The position numbers were made by a program, and so were the translations under genes. This document shows positions 18,491 through 26,472 of a stretch of 64,000 nt of DNA, in pieces. Numbering within the stretch: the first letter of the stretch is position 1; every line of letters begins with the position of its first letter. The stretch is taken from positions 124,001 to 188,000 of the forward strand of contig NZ_JAAXPG010000009.1 of NCBI RefSeq assembly GCF_012396365.1, read 5' to 3'. The notes beneath the pieces were generated by a model, which did not search any database, was not told the DNA's origin, and saw only the letters and a list, made by a program, of their open reading frames with translations. The stretch comes from Nocardiopsis alborubida (GTDB lineage: Bacteria; Actinomycetota; Actinomycetes; Streptosporangiales; Streptosporangiaceae).

Positions 18491-19501
18491 TCAGGACACG
18501 GCCGGGACGACGTGGCGCCCGTAGGCGTCGATGACCCCGTCCACGTCGTCGTGCATCGCGTACACCGCGAACTGGTCCACGCCCGCCTCCCGGAGCCGCT
18601 CCAACCTCTCCAGGTGCTCCTCCACCGGTCCCACCAGGCAGAACCGGTCGACGATGCCGTCCGGGACGAACGCGGTGTCGGGGTTGTCCGCCCGGCCGTG
18701 GTGGCTGTAGTCGTAGCCCCGCCGGGCCCTGACGTAGTCGGTCAGCTCCTGCGGGACCGCGTCGGAGGAGTCGCCGTAGCGGGCGACCAGGTCGGCCACG
18801 TGGTTGCCCACCATCCCGCCGAACCAGCGGCACTGCTCCCGCGCGTGGGCCAGCCCCCGCGCGGAGCCGTCGGTGACGTAGGCGGGCGCCGCCACGCACA
18901 CCGCCACCTCGTCGGGGTCGCGCCCGGCGTCGGCCGCGGCCGTGCGCACCGCCCTGACCATCCACTCGGTCAGGTAGGGGTCGGCCAACTGGAGGATGAA
19001 GCCGTCCGCCTGGCGGCCCGCCAGCTCCAGGGCCCGGGGCCCGTAGGCGCCCATCCACACGGGCAGGGCGCCGTCCCGCACCCACGGCAGGCGCACGGTC
19101 GCGCCGTCCACGTCGGCCTCCCGGCCCTCGGCCAGGTCCTTGATCGCGCGCATCGCCCGGGAGAGGCGTTCCAGGGTGGCGGGTCGGCGGCCCGCCACGC
19201 GCATGGCCGAGTCGCCCCGGCCGATCCCGCACACCGTCCGGTTGCCGAACATGTCGTTCAGGGTGGCGAACAGAGAGGCGGTCACCTCCCAGGCGCGCGT
19301 GCCCGGGTTGGTCACCATGGGCCCCACGACCAGGTCGCGGGTGCGCTCCAGGACGCGGCTGTAGACGACGAAGGGCTCCTGCCAGAGCACGACCGAGTCG
19401 AAGGTCCACCCGTGGGTGAAGCCGTACCCCTCCGCGCGGACCATCCGCTCGACCAGCAGGTCGGCGGGCGGGTCGGTCTGGAGGACGAGTCCGATGTCCA
19501 T
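18491..19501 (-). CDS. LLM-class, F420-type oxidoreductase
   Basis: A 336-residue luciferase-like TIM-barrel oxidoreductase. Seen: the N-terminal strand MDIGLVLQTDPP, the WTFDSVVLWQEPFVV segment, the VVGPMVTNPGTR loop, GIGRGDSAMR, and PVWMGAYGPRALELAG, which binds the flavin or F420 phosphate in this family. It most resembles the subgroup annotated as F420-dependent; the cofactor is inferred. It starts at ATG with GAGAGGG upstream, 15 bases after the dihydropyrimidinase gene. In this operon it may carry out the redox step on the pyrimidine ring or a related step. No classical dihydropyrimidine dehydrogenase gene is in the window. Confidence 0.83.
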   Translation of the reverse strand: MDIGLVLQTDPPADLLVERMVRAEGYGFTHGWTFDSVVLWQEPFVVYSRVLERTRDLVVGPMVTNPGTRAWEVTASLFATLNDMFGNRTVCGIGRGDSAMRVAGRRPATLERLSRAMRAIKDLAEGREADVDGATVRLPWVRDGALPVWMGAYGPRALELAGRQADGFILQLADPYLTEWMVRAVRTAAADAGRDPDEVAVCVAAPAYVTDGSARGLAHAREQCRWFGGMVGNHVADLVARYGDSSDAVPQELTDYVRARRGYDYSHHGRADNPDTAFVPDGIVDRFCLVGPVEEHLERLERLREAGVDQFAVYAMHDDVDGVIDAYGRHVVPAVS

Positions 19502-19516
19502 GTGCTGCCCTCTCGT

Positions 19517-20926
19517 TCAGACCAGGTACTGGCAGGTGGAGCGGGGCACGTACCGGCCGTGCCCGGCCTCGCCCAGGTAGGCGCCGCGGTCCACCACGAC
19601 CCGGCCGCGCGAGAGCACGGTGCGGGCCCGGCCGGTGATCCGCCTGCCCTCGTAGGCCGAGTAGTCCACGTTCATGTGGTGCGTCCCGGCCGACAGGACC
19701 TGCTCGGCGCCGGGGTCGTAGACCACGATGTCGGCGTCCGAGCCCGGGCAGATCGTGCCCTTGGCCGGGTACAGGCCGAACATGCGGGCCGGGGTGGCGC
19801 AGGCGATCTCGATCCACCGGCGCCTGCCGATGCGGCCCTCCACCACGGCCTGGTGCAGCAGGTCCATACGGTGCTCGACCCCGGGCACGCCGTTGGGGAT
19901 CCTGGAGAAGTCGCCCCGGCCCAGGTCCTTCTGCCCGGTGAAGCAGAACGGGCAGTGGTCGGTGGAGACCACGGACAGGTCGTTGGTGCGCAGCGCCCGC
20001 CACAGGTGCTCCTGGTGCTCCCGGGGCCGCAGCGGTGTGGAGCACACGTACTTGGCGCCCTCGAAACCGGGCTCGGCGAGGTTGTCGGCGGACAGGAACA
20101 GGTACTGGGGACAGGTCTCGCCGAACACGTTGAGCCCCATCCCGCGTGCCCGGGCCAGCTCCTCCACCGCCTCCCGGGCCGAGACGTGCACCACGTACAG
20201 CGGCGCGCCCGCCACGCGGGCGAGCTGGACGGCGCGGTGGGTGGCCTCCGACTCCAGCAGGGCCCTGCGGACCTCGCCGTGGTACCTCGGGTCGGTCCGG
20301 CCCTCGGCCAGGGCCTGCTCGACCAGCACGTCGATGGCGATGCCGTTCTCGGCGTGCACCATGGTCAGCGCGCCGTTGGCGGCGCCGCGCTGCATGGCCC
20401 GCAGGATCTGGCCGTCGTCGCTGTAGAACACGCCCGGGTAGGCCATGAACAGCTTGAACGAGGTCACGCCCTCGTCGACGAGGGCGTCCATCTCCCTGAG
20501 CGAGGAGGCCTGGACGTCGGAGAGGATGGCGTGGAAGGCGTAGTCCACCGCGCAGTTGCCCTCGGCCTTGGCCATCCACGCGTCCACGCCCGCGCGCACC
20601 GACTCCCCGGGCCGCTGGATGGCGAAGTCGACGATGGTGGTGGTGCCGCCCCAGGCGGCGGCCCGGGTGCCGGTCTCGAAGGTGTCGGAGGAGGAGGTGC
20701 CGCCGAACGGCATCTCCATGTGGGTGTGGCCGTCCACCCCGCCGGGGACCACGTAGTGTCCGGCGGCGTCGATGACCTCGGCGCCGCTGTCGGCCCAGGA
20801 GCGGGCGGCGTCGCTGCCGCGCAGCGCGAGCGCGGCCACCCTCCCGCCCTCCACGAGGACGTCGGCCTCGGTCTCCTCGGCCGCGGTGACGACCAGGCCG
20901 CCGCGGATGACGGTGCGTCGTGCCAT
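19517..20926 (-). CDS. dihydropyrimidinase / D-hydantoinase
   Basis: A 469-residue cyclic amidohydrolase that opens dihydrouracil, dihydrothymine or hydantoins to N-carbamoyl amino acids. The binuclear metal site is complete: GHTH (His67, His69), the carboxylated Lys of TSFKLF (Lys158), MVHAENG (His191), VVHVS (His247) and STDHCPF (Asp323). The N-terminal RTVIRGGLVVTA and the C-terminal small beta domain are present, so the protein is full length. It starts 16 bases after the nitrilase-type gene and precedes the LLM gene by 15, so it sits in the core of the operon. Confidence 0.93.
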   Translation of the reverse strand: MARRTVIRGGLVVTAAEETEADVLVEGGRVAALALRGSDAARSWADSGAEVIDAAGHYVVPGGVDGHTHMEMPFGGTSSSDTFETGTRAAAWGGTTTIVDFAIQRPGESVRAGVDAWMAKAEGNCAVDYAFHAILSDVQASSLREMDALVDEGVTSFKLFMAYPGVFYSDDGQILRAMQRGAANGALTMVHAENGIAIDVLVEQALAEGRTDPRYHGEVRRALLESEATHRAVQLARVAGAPLYVVHVSAREAVEELARARGMGLNVFGETCPQYLFLSADNLAEPGFEGAKYVCSTPLRPREHQEHLWRALRTNDLSVVSTDHCPFCFTGQKDLGRGDFSRIPNGVPGVEHRMDLLHQAVVEGRIGRRRWIEIACATPARMFGLYPAKGTICPGSDADIVVYDPGAEQVLSAGTHHMNVDYSAYEGRRITGRARTVLSRGRVVVDRGAYLGEAGHGRYVPRSTCQYLV

Positions 20927-20942
20927 GTCGTGCCCCCGCCCC

Positions 20943-21785
20943 TCAGCCCTGGACCAGCGGGCCGTAGGCGTCGGGCCTGCGGTCGCGGTAGAAGGCCCAC
21001 TGCCGGCGGACCTCGTCGACCAGGCCCAGGTCCAGGTCGCGCACGACCAGCTCGGCGGAGGTGTCGGAGGCGACGTCGCCGACGAACTGTCCGCGCGGGT
21101 CCGCGAAGTAGCTGGTGCCGTAGAAGTCGTTGTCGCCGTACTCCTCCACGCCCACGCGGTTGATCGCGGCGACGAAGTACGCGTTGGCCACGGCCGCCGC
21201 GGTCTGCTCCAGCTTCCACAGGTGGGCTGACAGGCCGCGGCTGGTCGCGGACGGGTTGTACACCAGCTGGGCCCCGGCCAGTCCCAGGGCCCGCCAGCCC
21301 TCGGGGAAGTGGCGGTCGTAGCAGATGTAGACGCCGATGCGCCCGGCGGCGGTGTCGAAGACCGGCCAGCCGAGGTTGCCGGGGCGGAAGTAGTACTTCT
21401 CCCAGAAGCCGTGGACCTGCGGGATGTGGTGCTTGCGGTACTTGCCGAGGTAGCTGCCGTCGGCGTCGACGACCGCGGCGGTGTTGTAGTAGAAGCCGGG
21501 GGACTCCACCTCGAAGACCGGCAGGACCATGACGATGCCCAGTTCGCGGGCCAGGGCGCTGAACCGGGTGATGGTGGGTCCGTCGGGGACGGCCTCGGCC
21601 CAGCGGTGGTGCTCGGTGTTCTGCACCTGGCAGAAGTAGGGGGCGTTGAACACCTCCTGGAAACCGATCACCCGCGCGCCCTGTTCGGCGGCGTCGCGTG
21701 CGTGTTTCTCGTGGACGGCGAGCATGGATTCGGTGTCGCCCGTCCATTCGGTCTGGACGAGTGCGGCACGGACGTTGTGCGGCAT
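20943..21785 (-). CDS. nitrilase-superfamily amidohydrolase, probable beta-ureidopropionase
   Basis: A 280-residue carbon-nitrogen hydrolase. The Glu-Lys-Cys triad is visible: FQEVFNAPYF (Glu44), GKYRKHHIPQ, and YICYDRHFPEG. Together with the next gene it would hydrolyse N-carbamoyl-beta-alanine to beta-alanine, CO2 and ammonia, the last step of reductive pyrimidine breakdown. N-carbamoyl-D-amino-acid hydrolase or N-carbamoylputrescine amidase are alternatives within the superfamily. The strings WEKYYFRPGNLGWPVFDT and NRVGVEEYGDNDFYGTSYF fit ureidopropionase and carbamoylputrescinase types. It is the first gene of the operon, about 105 bases downstream of a strong promoter. Confidence 0.87.
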   Translation of the reverse strand: MPHNVRAALVQTEWTGDTESMLAVHEKHARDAAEQGARVIGFQEVFNAPYFCQVQNTEHHRWAEAVPDGPTITRFSALARELGIVMVLPVFEVESPGFYYNTAAVVDADGSYLGKYRKHHIPQVHGFWEKYYFRPGNLGWPVFDTAAGRIGVYICYDRHFPEGWRALGLAGAQLVYNPSATSRGLSAHLWKLEQTAAAVANAYFVAAINRVGVEEYGDNDFYGTSYFADPRGQFVGDVASDTSAELVVRDLDLGLVDEVRRQWAFYRDRRPDAYGPLVQG

Positions 21786-21895
21786 GTGTTCCTCGTTCCT
21801 GCGTGTGCGCCGCCGGGGCGGGCGAGAACGGTGGGTCGCGTCCGCGTATGCCCTGCTGGCACGGTGGTGCGAGCGGGTGGTGCTCGTGCCGTCGC

Positions 21896-21924
21896 ACCTT
21901 AGGTAACGTCGAATGGCCGGTCAA
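21896..21924 (-). promoter_or_regulatory. promoter of the pyrimidine/hydantoin operon
   Basis: On the minus strand, -35 TTGACC (21924-21919), an exact 17-base spacer, then -10 TAAGGT (21901-21896). This matches the primary actinobacterial sigma consensus and is the clearest promoter in the window. The predicted leader of about 100 bases holds a direct repeat GCACCACC and a GGCACG/CGTGCC stem. Confidence 0.75.
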
Positions 21925-22100
21925 TGTCCGACATCCGCGTTCTCCGCGCGCGCCCGGGTGAAGGAATCGCGCGCTCGTGCCCTTACGGGGCGCGATGTCC
22001 TTTCTGTGACACGGATAATCTCGGAGAAAAGGACATGTTTCCCGGCCTTTTCCCGCTGAATTTCGGATGAGGACACACACCCTTCCCGGCCGTCGCGCGG
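21925..22100. other. AT-richer intergenic stretch, no gene seen
   Basis: The part of the gap upstream of the operon promoter. It contains a weak stem GAAAAGG / CCTTTTC near 22026-22053, which could end transcripts from the small membrane-protein gene at 22101. No reading frame is supported. Confidence 0.4.
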
Positions 22101-22454
22101 TCAGGCGGCGAGGCGGTCCCCGGTGACGGACGCGCCGCCGTGCCCGAGGGGTCCGCCCGCGCCCTCGCTGCGCTCGGCGCGGTCGTCGAAGACGAGGACG
22201 ATGAGCAGGACCAGGACGACCCCGATGAGGAACAGGCCGCCGCAGCCCAGGCCCAGGAACAGCCAGGGGGAGCGCTCCTCGGCACCCCCGGGCTCCCCCG
22301 GCGGGGGAGGGCCCGAGCGGCCGAACCCGGGAGAGGGCGGCGGGCCCGCTGGGGGCTGCCATCCGGTGGGCGGCATGCCTCCGGGCGGCGGGCCCATGGG
22401 CGGCTGGTCGCGGTTCGCGGATCCGTCACCGGGGCCGTGCGGGGGCTGGCTCAT
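22101..22454 (-). CDS. small proline-rich single-pass membrane protein
   Basis: 117 residues. Residues 1-60 are Pro/Gly-rich (MGPPPGGMPPTGW, PPPPGEPGG), followed by one strong membrane helix (about 62-90: SPWLFLGLGCGGLFLIGVVLVLLIVLV) and a short charged Gly-rich tail. Proteins of this shape, with a disordered proline-rich cytoplasmic head and one helix, are common in actinobacteria and mostly unassigned. It is monocistronic and diverges from the flavodoxin-like gene. I cannot give a function. Confidence 0.6.
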   Translation of the reverse strand: MSQPPHGPGDGSANRDQPPMGPPPGGMPPTGWQPPAGPPPSPGFGRSGPPPPGEPGGAEERSPWLFLGLGCGGLFLIGVVLVLLIVLVFDDRAERSEGAGGPLGHGGASVTGDRLAA

Positions 22455-22558
22455 GGCGGGGCCTGGCTTTCTGCTGCGGGCGGCGGCTGCGCGCCGGTGC
22501 CGGGTGGCGCCGTGCGGGAGGCGGCGGTGGCGCGCCGCCGCCTCCTAGTGTGGGGGAC

Positions 22559-23017
22559 ATGGCACGACTGCTCATCGTTCACCACACGGTCTCGCCCGCG
22601 ACCCAGGAACTGCTGGGCGCGGTCCTGGAGGGCGCCCGCGACGACGACGTCGAGGGGGTCGAGGTGCGGGCGGAGGCGGCGCTGTCGGCCACGGCCAGCG
22701 ACCTGCTCGGCGCCGACGCCGTCATCCTGGGGACCCCGGCCAACATCGGGTACATGTCGGGCGCCCTCAAGGTCTTCTTCGACACGGTCTTCTACCCCGC
22801 CCAGGGATCGACCGAGGGGCTGCCCTACGCGCTGTACGTGCACGGGGACAGCGACACCTCCGGCGCGGTCCGGGCGGTCGAGTCGATCGCCAAGGGCATG
22901 GGGTGGCGCCGTCACCGCCCGCCGGTCACCGTGACGGGCCGACCGGGGGCACCGGACCGCGAGGCCTGCTGGGAGCTGGGCGCTGTCACCGCCCTCGCCG
23001 CCCTGGAGCGCTCCTGA
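22559..23017 (+). CDS. flavodoxin-family / NAD(P)H-dependent FMN reductase-like protein
   Basis: 152 residues with a flavodoxin-like fold: N-terminal strand MARLLIVHHTVSPATQELLGAV (FMN phosphate loop HHTVSPAT), then GADAVILGTPANIGYMSGALKVFFDTVFY, the second FMN loop of this family. The ATG at 22559 has GGGGG just upstream; a GTG nine bases earlier is in frame. Members serve as small electron carriers or quinone/FMN reductases; no partner gene is adjacent. It is a single gene facing the spermidine-synthase operon. Confidence 0.75.
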   Translation: MARLLIVHHTVSPATQELLGAVLEGARDDDVEGVEVRAEAALSATASDLLGADAVILGTPANIGYMSGALKVFFDTVFYPAQGSTEGLPYALYVHGDSDTSGAVRAVESIAKGMGWRRHRPPVTVTGRPGAPDREACWELGAVTALAALERS

Positions 23018-23452
23018 GCGGTCCCGCCACGGGAACCGGGGCCACGGGCTGCGGGCCAGGGGCCCCGAAGCGCGGGTCGCACGGTGCGCGGACGGCTCCG
23101 CGGACCCGCTGCCACGGGGGCGGGCGAGCGGCCGGGAAGCCGGAAAAGGGCGGGAAAGTCTGGGTAAGGGGTTGGCTGGTCCGGTGTCGGATGCGGCGTG
23201 GCGGTTTCGCCGCCTTCGACCGGCAGGTCAGGATGGGCCCAGGTCGTCGGGGAACGCGGGGAAGCGCACCCTTGCCCCGTCCGGCGCCGCAGACCTTCCG
23301 TCCGCCTCTCCACCCGCGACCGCCGTCCCCGGGCGGGCCCGGGACCCGACCAGCCCCTCCCCAGACACACCGCGTGGCCGCCCACTGGCCCAAGTCCTCA
23401 GGCCGCGCGGTGTTTTCTCGCCGAGGCGGCGCCGGTCCGCGGCGGACCGGCG
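23018..23452. other. 435-base convergent intergenic region, no gene seen
   Basis: It lies between the flavodoxin-like gene and the end of the spermidine-synthase operon. Very GC-rich with scattered frames that lack coding features. The only structure I can support is the hairpin at 23431-23451. Confidence 0.5.
23431..23451 (-). terminator. hairpin after the spermidine-synthase gene
   Basis: GCCGGTCCGC and GCGGACCGGC form a perfect 10-base inverted repeat around one base, ending two bases from the stop of the minus-strand gene. No T-run follows. Confidence 0.5.
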
Positions 23453-25018
23453 TCAGTAGCCCCGCCAGGCCCCCTGGTGGTACCCGATGATCCGCGGGTG
23501 CATGAGGGTCGACTCCTCCACGTCCTCCTCGCGGCGGTCCTTGGGGAAGACCTGCGCGGCCTCCATCAGGGCCGGGTCGAGGAAGCTCAGCGGCGGCGCG
23601 TCCTCGGGGACGCGCAGCTCGGGCGCGGACCCGGGGGAGGTGAGGTAGAAGCCCCAGTTGCCGAAGCTCGGCACGTCCACGTTGTAGGGCGTGGCCGCCA
23701 GGTCCGCCGCCTCCAGGGAGTCGCCCACGCCCCAGTAGGCCTCCGGAGCGAAGAAGGGGGAACCCGCCTGCACGACCATGCGGCCCTCCTCGGACAGGGC
23801 GTGGCGCAGGAGGGCGTAGAACTCCACCGAGTAGAGCTTGGCGGTGCCCACGGAGTCCCCGTCCGGGAGGTCGGCGATGACGACGTCGAACTCCTCGCGG
23901 TTCTCGCGCAGCCACTGGAAGGCGTCGGCGTTGACCACGTCCACGCGCGGGTCCTCGAAGGAGTCCCCGTTGAGGTCGCTGATCACCGGATCGGTCGAGG
24001 CCAGTTCGACCACGGCCGGGTCCAGGTCCACGAGGGTGGCCGAGGCCACGTCGTCGTAGGCCAGGATCTCACGCAGGGCCAGGCCGTCGCCGCCGCCCAG
24101 CACCAGCACGTCCTCGTGCGGTCCCGCCATCGCCGGGTGCACCAGCGACTCGTGGTAGCGGTACTCGTCCAGGCTGGAGAACTGCAGGCTCCCGTTGAGG
24201 AACAGGCGCACGTCATCGCCGTCCAGGGACCGGGTGAGCACGATCTCCTGGTACTCGGAGCGCTCGGCGTGCACGATCGGGTCGCGGTACAGCGCCTGGC
24301 GCGCGTCCACCTCGAACTGGTCGGCGTAGGCGTAGGCCAGGCCGAGCACCGCGATGATGAAGGCCAGGCCCACGCTCAGGCCCACGTAGGCGCGTCGGGT
24401 CAGCTCGGCGCGGAACAGCCACAGCACCACCGCCACGCCGACGACGGCGTTGAGCGCGCCCACCATCAGCGCGCCCTTGGGCAGGCCCAGCAGCGGAAGC
24501 AGAAGGAACGGGAAGGCCAGGCCTCCGATCAGGCCGCCCACGTAGTCGGCGGCGAACAGGTCGGCGACCGCGTCGGAGGCGTCCTGTCTGCGGATGCGCT
24601 GGATCAGCGTCATCAGCAGCGGGATCTCCATGCCGATGAGGAGACCGATGACGAACGCCAGCACCACCAGGGCGGGCTGGTAGGCGGAGAACCAGGCGAA
24701 CGCCCCGTACAACAGCAGCACGGACAGCCCGCCGACCAGCGAGAGCAGGCCCTCGATCACGGCGAAGGCCGCTGCGGGGTACGCCTGGAAGCGCTTGGAC
24801 AACAGGGAGCCCACGCCCATCGCGAACACCATCACCGACAGGACCACGGAGGCCTGGGTGATGCTGTCGCCCAGCAGGTAGCTGCCGATGGCGACCAGCG
24901 CGAGCTCGTACACCAGGCCGCAGGCGGCGCAGACGAACACCGCCAGCAACACGAGGAACCGGGCCGCCCTGGCGGATACCGGCAGTCGGGACCGCGTGCG
25001 GACGGTGGTCTCAGTCAA
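23453..25018 (-). CDS. membrane-bound polyamine aminopropyltransferase (spermidine synthase-like)
   Basis: 521 residues. Residues 20-220 carry about seven membrane helices. Residues 250-480 form a spermidine-synthase domain with the decarboxylated-SAM/SAM-binding strings VLVLGGGDGLALREI, DLDPAVVELA, NADAFQWL and the catalytic Asp region VVIADLPDGDSVGTAKLYS. Substrate-loop features (YQEIVLTR, LFLNGSLQFSSLDEYRYHESL) are those of real aminopropyltransferases. It is the last gene of an operon with DUF4178, DUF2617, a lipoprotein and DUF350, an association that recurs in actinobacteria. Free spermidine synthesis is one possibility; modification of a membrane or envelope component is suggested by the membrane anchor and neighbours. 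Confidence 0.88.
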   Translation of the reverse strand: MTETTVRTRSRLPVSARAARFLVLLAVFVCAACGLVYELALVAIGSYLLGDSITQASVVLSVMVFAMGVGSLLSKRFQAYPAAAFAVIEGLLSLVGGLSVLLLYGAFAWFSAYQPALVVLAFVIGLLIGMEIPLLMTLIQRIRRQDASDAVADLFAADYVGGLIGGLAFPFLLLPLLGLPKGALMVGALNAVVGVAVVLWLFRAELTRRAYVGLSVGLAFIIAVLGLAYAYADQFEVDARQALYRDPIVHAERSEYQEIVLTRSLDGDDVRLFLNGSLQFSSLDEYRYHESLVHPAMAGPHEDVLVLGGGDGLALREILAYDDVASATLVDLDPAVVELASTDPVISDLNGDSFEDPRVDVVNADAFQWLRENREEFDVVIADLPDGDSVGTAKLYSVEFYALLRHALSEEGRMVVQAGSPFFAPEAYWGVGDSLEAADLAATPYNVDVPSFGNWGFYLTSPGSAPELRVPEDAPPLSFLDPALMEAAQVFPKDRREEDVEESTLMHPRIIGYHQGAWRGY

Positions 25019-25089
25019 CGGAACTGCCTTCGTGTGGTGGTGCGGTGGTGCGGTTGCCCGGGGCAGGGGGCCGGTGGGGGGAAGGGGCG

Positions 25090-25518
25090 TCAGGTCAGGG
25101 CCGCGGCGATGACGACCGCGATCGCCACGTGCGCGGAGGCGCTCACCCAGGTGGCCGGGTGCGGCTCGTCGCTGCTGATCATCTGGGCGATCTTGGCGGG
25201 GACGAGGAGGTCGATCAGTACGAACGCCAGCGCCATCACGCCCAGGCCGATCAGGCCGTAGACGGCGGTCGAGATCAGACCGGCCCCGAGGCCGGTCTCG
25301 GATTCGCTGGAGAGGATCGCCGAGGTGACGACGATGGCCGAACCCAGGGTGTTCGCGGAAACGAGCAGGACCGCGTTGCGGTTGCGGTTCTCCCAGATCA
25401 GCACGTGCAGCTTGCCGGGGGTGAGGAGGTCGGTGAGCAGGTAGCCCAGCACGAGGATGACGATGCCCACTCCGCCGTAGGCGAGGGCTCCGAGCGCGTT
25501 GAAGAGGATCTCGTTCAT
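25090..25518 (-). CDS. DUF350 integral membrane protein
   Basis: 142 residues with four membrane helices arranged as two related halves: LGALAYGGVGIVILVLGYLLTDLLTPGKL, then LISTAVYGLIGLGVMALAFVLIDLLVPAKI. The repeated LTDLLTPGKL / LIDLLVPAKI is the DUF350 internal duplication. Function is unknown; E. coli YjfL belongs to this family. It starts 57 bases after the lipoprotein gene and ends 71 before the synthase gene, within one operon. Confidence 0.85.
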   Translation of the reverse strand: MNEILFNALGALAYGGVGIVILVLGYLLTDLLTPGKLHVLIWENRNRNAVLLVSANTLGSAIVVTSAILSSESETGLGAGLISTAVYGLIGLGVMALAFVLIDLLVPAKIAQMISSDEPHPATWVSASAHVAIAVVIAAALT

Positions 25519-25575
25519 GGTCCTGTTCGCAGGTAGGGGATTTCGATCGACATGTTCGGAACGTGTGGGGGGAGA

Positions 25576-25923
25576 CTACTTGCCGAAGCCGCTGCCGCCG
25601 CCGCGGTAGTTGCTGCCGCTGCCGTTGCTGCTGCTTCCGCCGCTGTAGCTGCTGTTGTTGTCCCGGTAGCTGCTGCCGCCGGTGCCCCCGCCGAAGAAGA
25701 AGAACCCTCCGCCCGAGGACCCCGAGGATCCCGAGGACCCGTCGCAGTCGTCGTCGTCGTAGCCCTCGATCTGGACCACGTCGTCGTCGGGGCAGTAGTT
25801 GTTGCTGTTGTTGGAGCAGGCGCTGAGCAGGATCAGGATCAGCAGAATGACGCCGATCACGACGAACACCGTGATGATGACGTTCCTGTTGCCGTTGTCC
25901 GCGGGCTCCTCGTATGCCTTCAT
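25576..25923 (-). CDS. small Gly/Ser/Asn-rich predicted lipoprotein
   Basis: 115 residues. A hydrophobic segment (residues 14-33) runs into LLSAC, a good lipobox with Cys36. The mature part begins with Asn/Asp-rich CSNNSNNYCPDDD and then becomes Gly/Ser/Asn low complexity, with GGGFFFFGGG in the middle and GGGSGFGK at the end. The start overlaps the DUF2617 stop by four bases (ATGA), so the two are translationally coupled. Other clusters of this type often carry a DUF4247 gene, which this does not resemble. The lipobox plus Gly-rich GFG tail recalls the shape of the DUF1190 lipoproteins (YgiB/YjfM) beside DUF350 in enterobacteria; that comparison is inference from memory. Confidence 0.75.
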   Translation of the reverse strand: MKAYEEPADNGNRNVIITVFVVIGVILLILILLSACSNNSNNYCPDDDVVQIEGYDDDDCDGSSGSSGSSGGGFFFFGGGTGGSSYRDNNSSYSGGSSSNGSGSNYRGGGSGFGK

Positions 25924-26465
25924 GGTGCGGTTCTCCCGGAAGTGGGGGGAAGGGTCACGGTCGAGGTGGTCGTCACCAGCTCGCCGCTCTGGGGGTAGGC
26001 GTGCCAGGTGCGCCAGTCGAGCGGTCCGCCGGGGACCAGGTGCAGCGCGGTGACCGCCAACGGGTCGCCGGGGAAGGCGACGAGCAGGCCGCCGGGGGAG
26101 TCGGCCACCTCCCGGTGGATCCCCTCCACCCTGCGGGCCAGCTCGGTGCGGGACAGGGACTCCACGCGCGAGCCGAAACGGTAGCCGCCCAGGTCGGGGC
26201 GGTCTGCGCTGCCGGGCAGGCCGCCGGGGAGACCGGGCAGGCAGGCCACCGTCTCCACCAGCGGTTCATCGGCCACCAGTGCCCCGGGCGACGGCTCCGG
26301 CGTGACGACCACCTGGTGGGAGGCGCCGAGCACCCGCAGCTCGACCCGGGCTCCCGGCACCCGGACGGTGCGGACTGCCAGGGGGTCGACCAGCGGGTGG
26401 TGCAGGGTCCAGACCAGGTCGTCGGCGCTGGTGTCGACGAAGGGGGCGCTAATGCTCGCGCGCAC
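25920..26465 (-). CDS. DUF2617 family protein
   Basis: 181 residues. Seen: the N-terminal APFVDTSADDLVWTLHHP, the central VRVPGARVELRVLGASHQVVV, and FGSRVESLSRTELARRVEGIHREV, then the C-terminal LDWRTWHAYPQSGELVTT, all typical of DUF2617. No signal peptide or membrane helix, so cytoplasmic. It starts at GTG, seven bases after the DUF4178 stop, and its own stop overlaps the lipoprotein start. Function unknown; it is known mainly from co-occurrence with DUF4178, DUF350 and the membrane spermidine synthase. Confidence 0.82.
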   Translation of the reverse strand: MRASISAPFVDTSADDLVWTLHHPLVDPLAVRTVRVPGARVELRVLGASHQVVVTPEPSPGALVADEPLVETVACLPGLPGGLPGSADRPDLGGYRFGSRVESLSRTELARRVEGIHREVADSPGGLLVAFPGDPLAVTALHLVPGGPLDWRTWHAYPQSGELVTTTSTVTLPPTSGRTAP

Positions 26466-26472
26466 GTTCGGG

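Noticed and set aside
25576-25800. Repetitive GCTGCTGCCGCC tract resembling a repeat array
   Set aside because: It encodes the Gly/Ser/Asn tail of the lipoprotein. There are no regular spacers, so it is not a CRISPR array.
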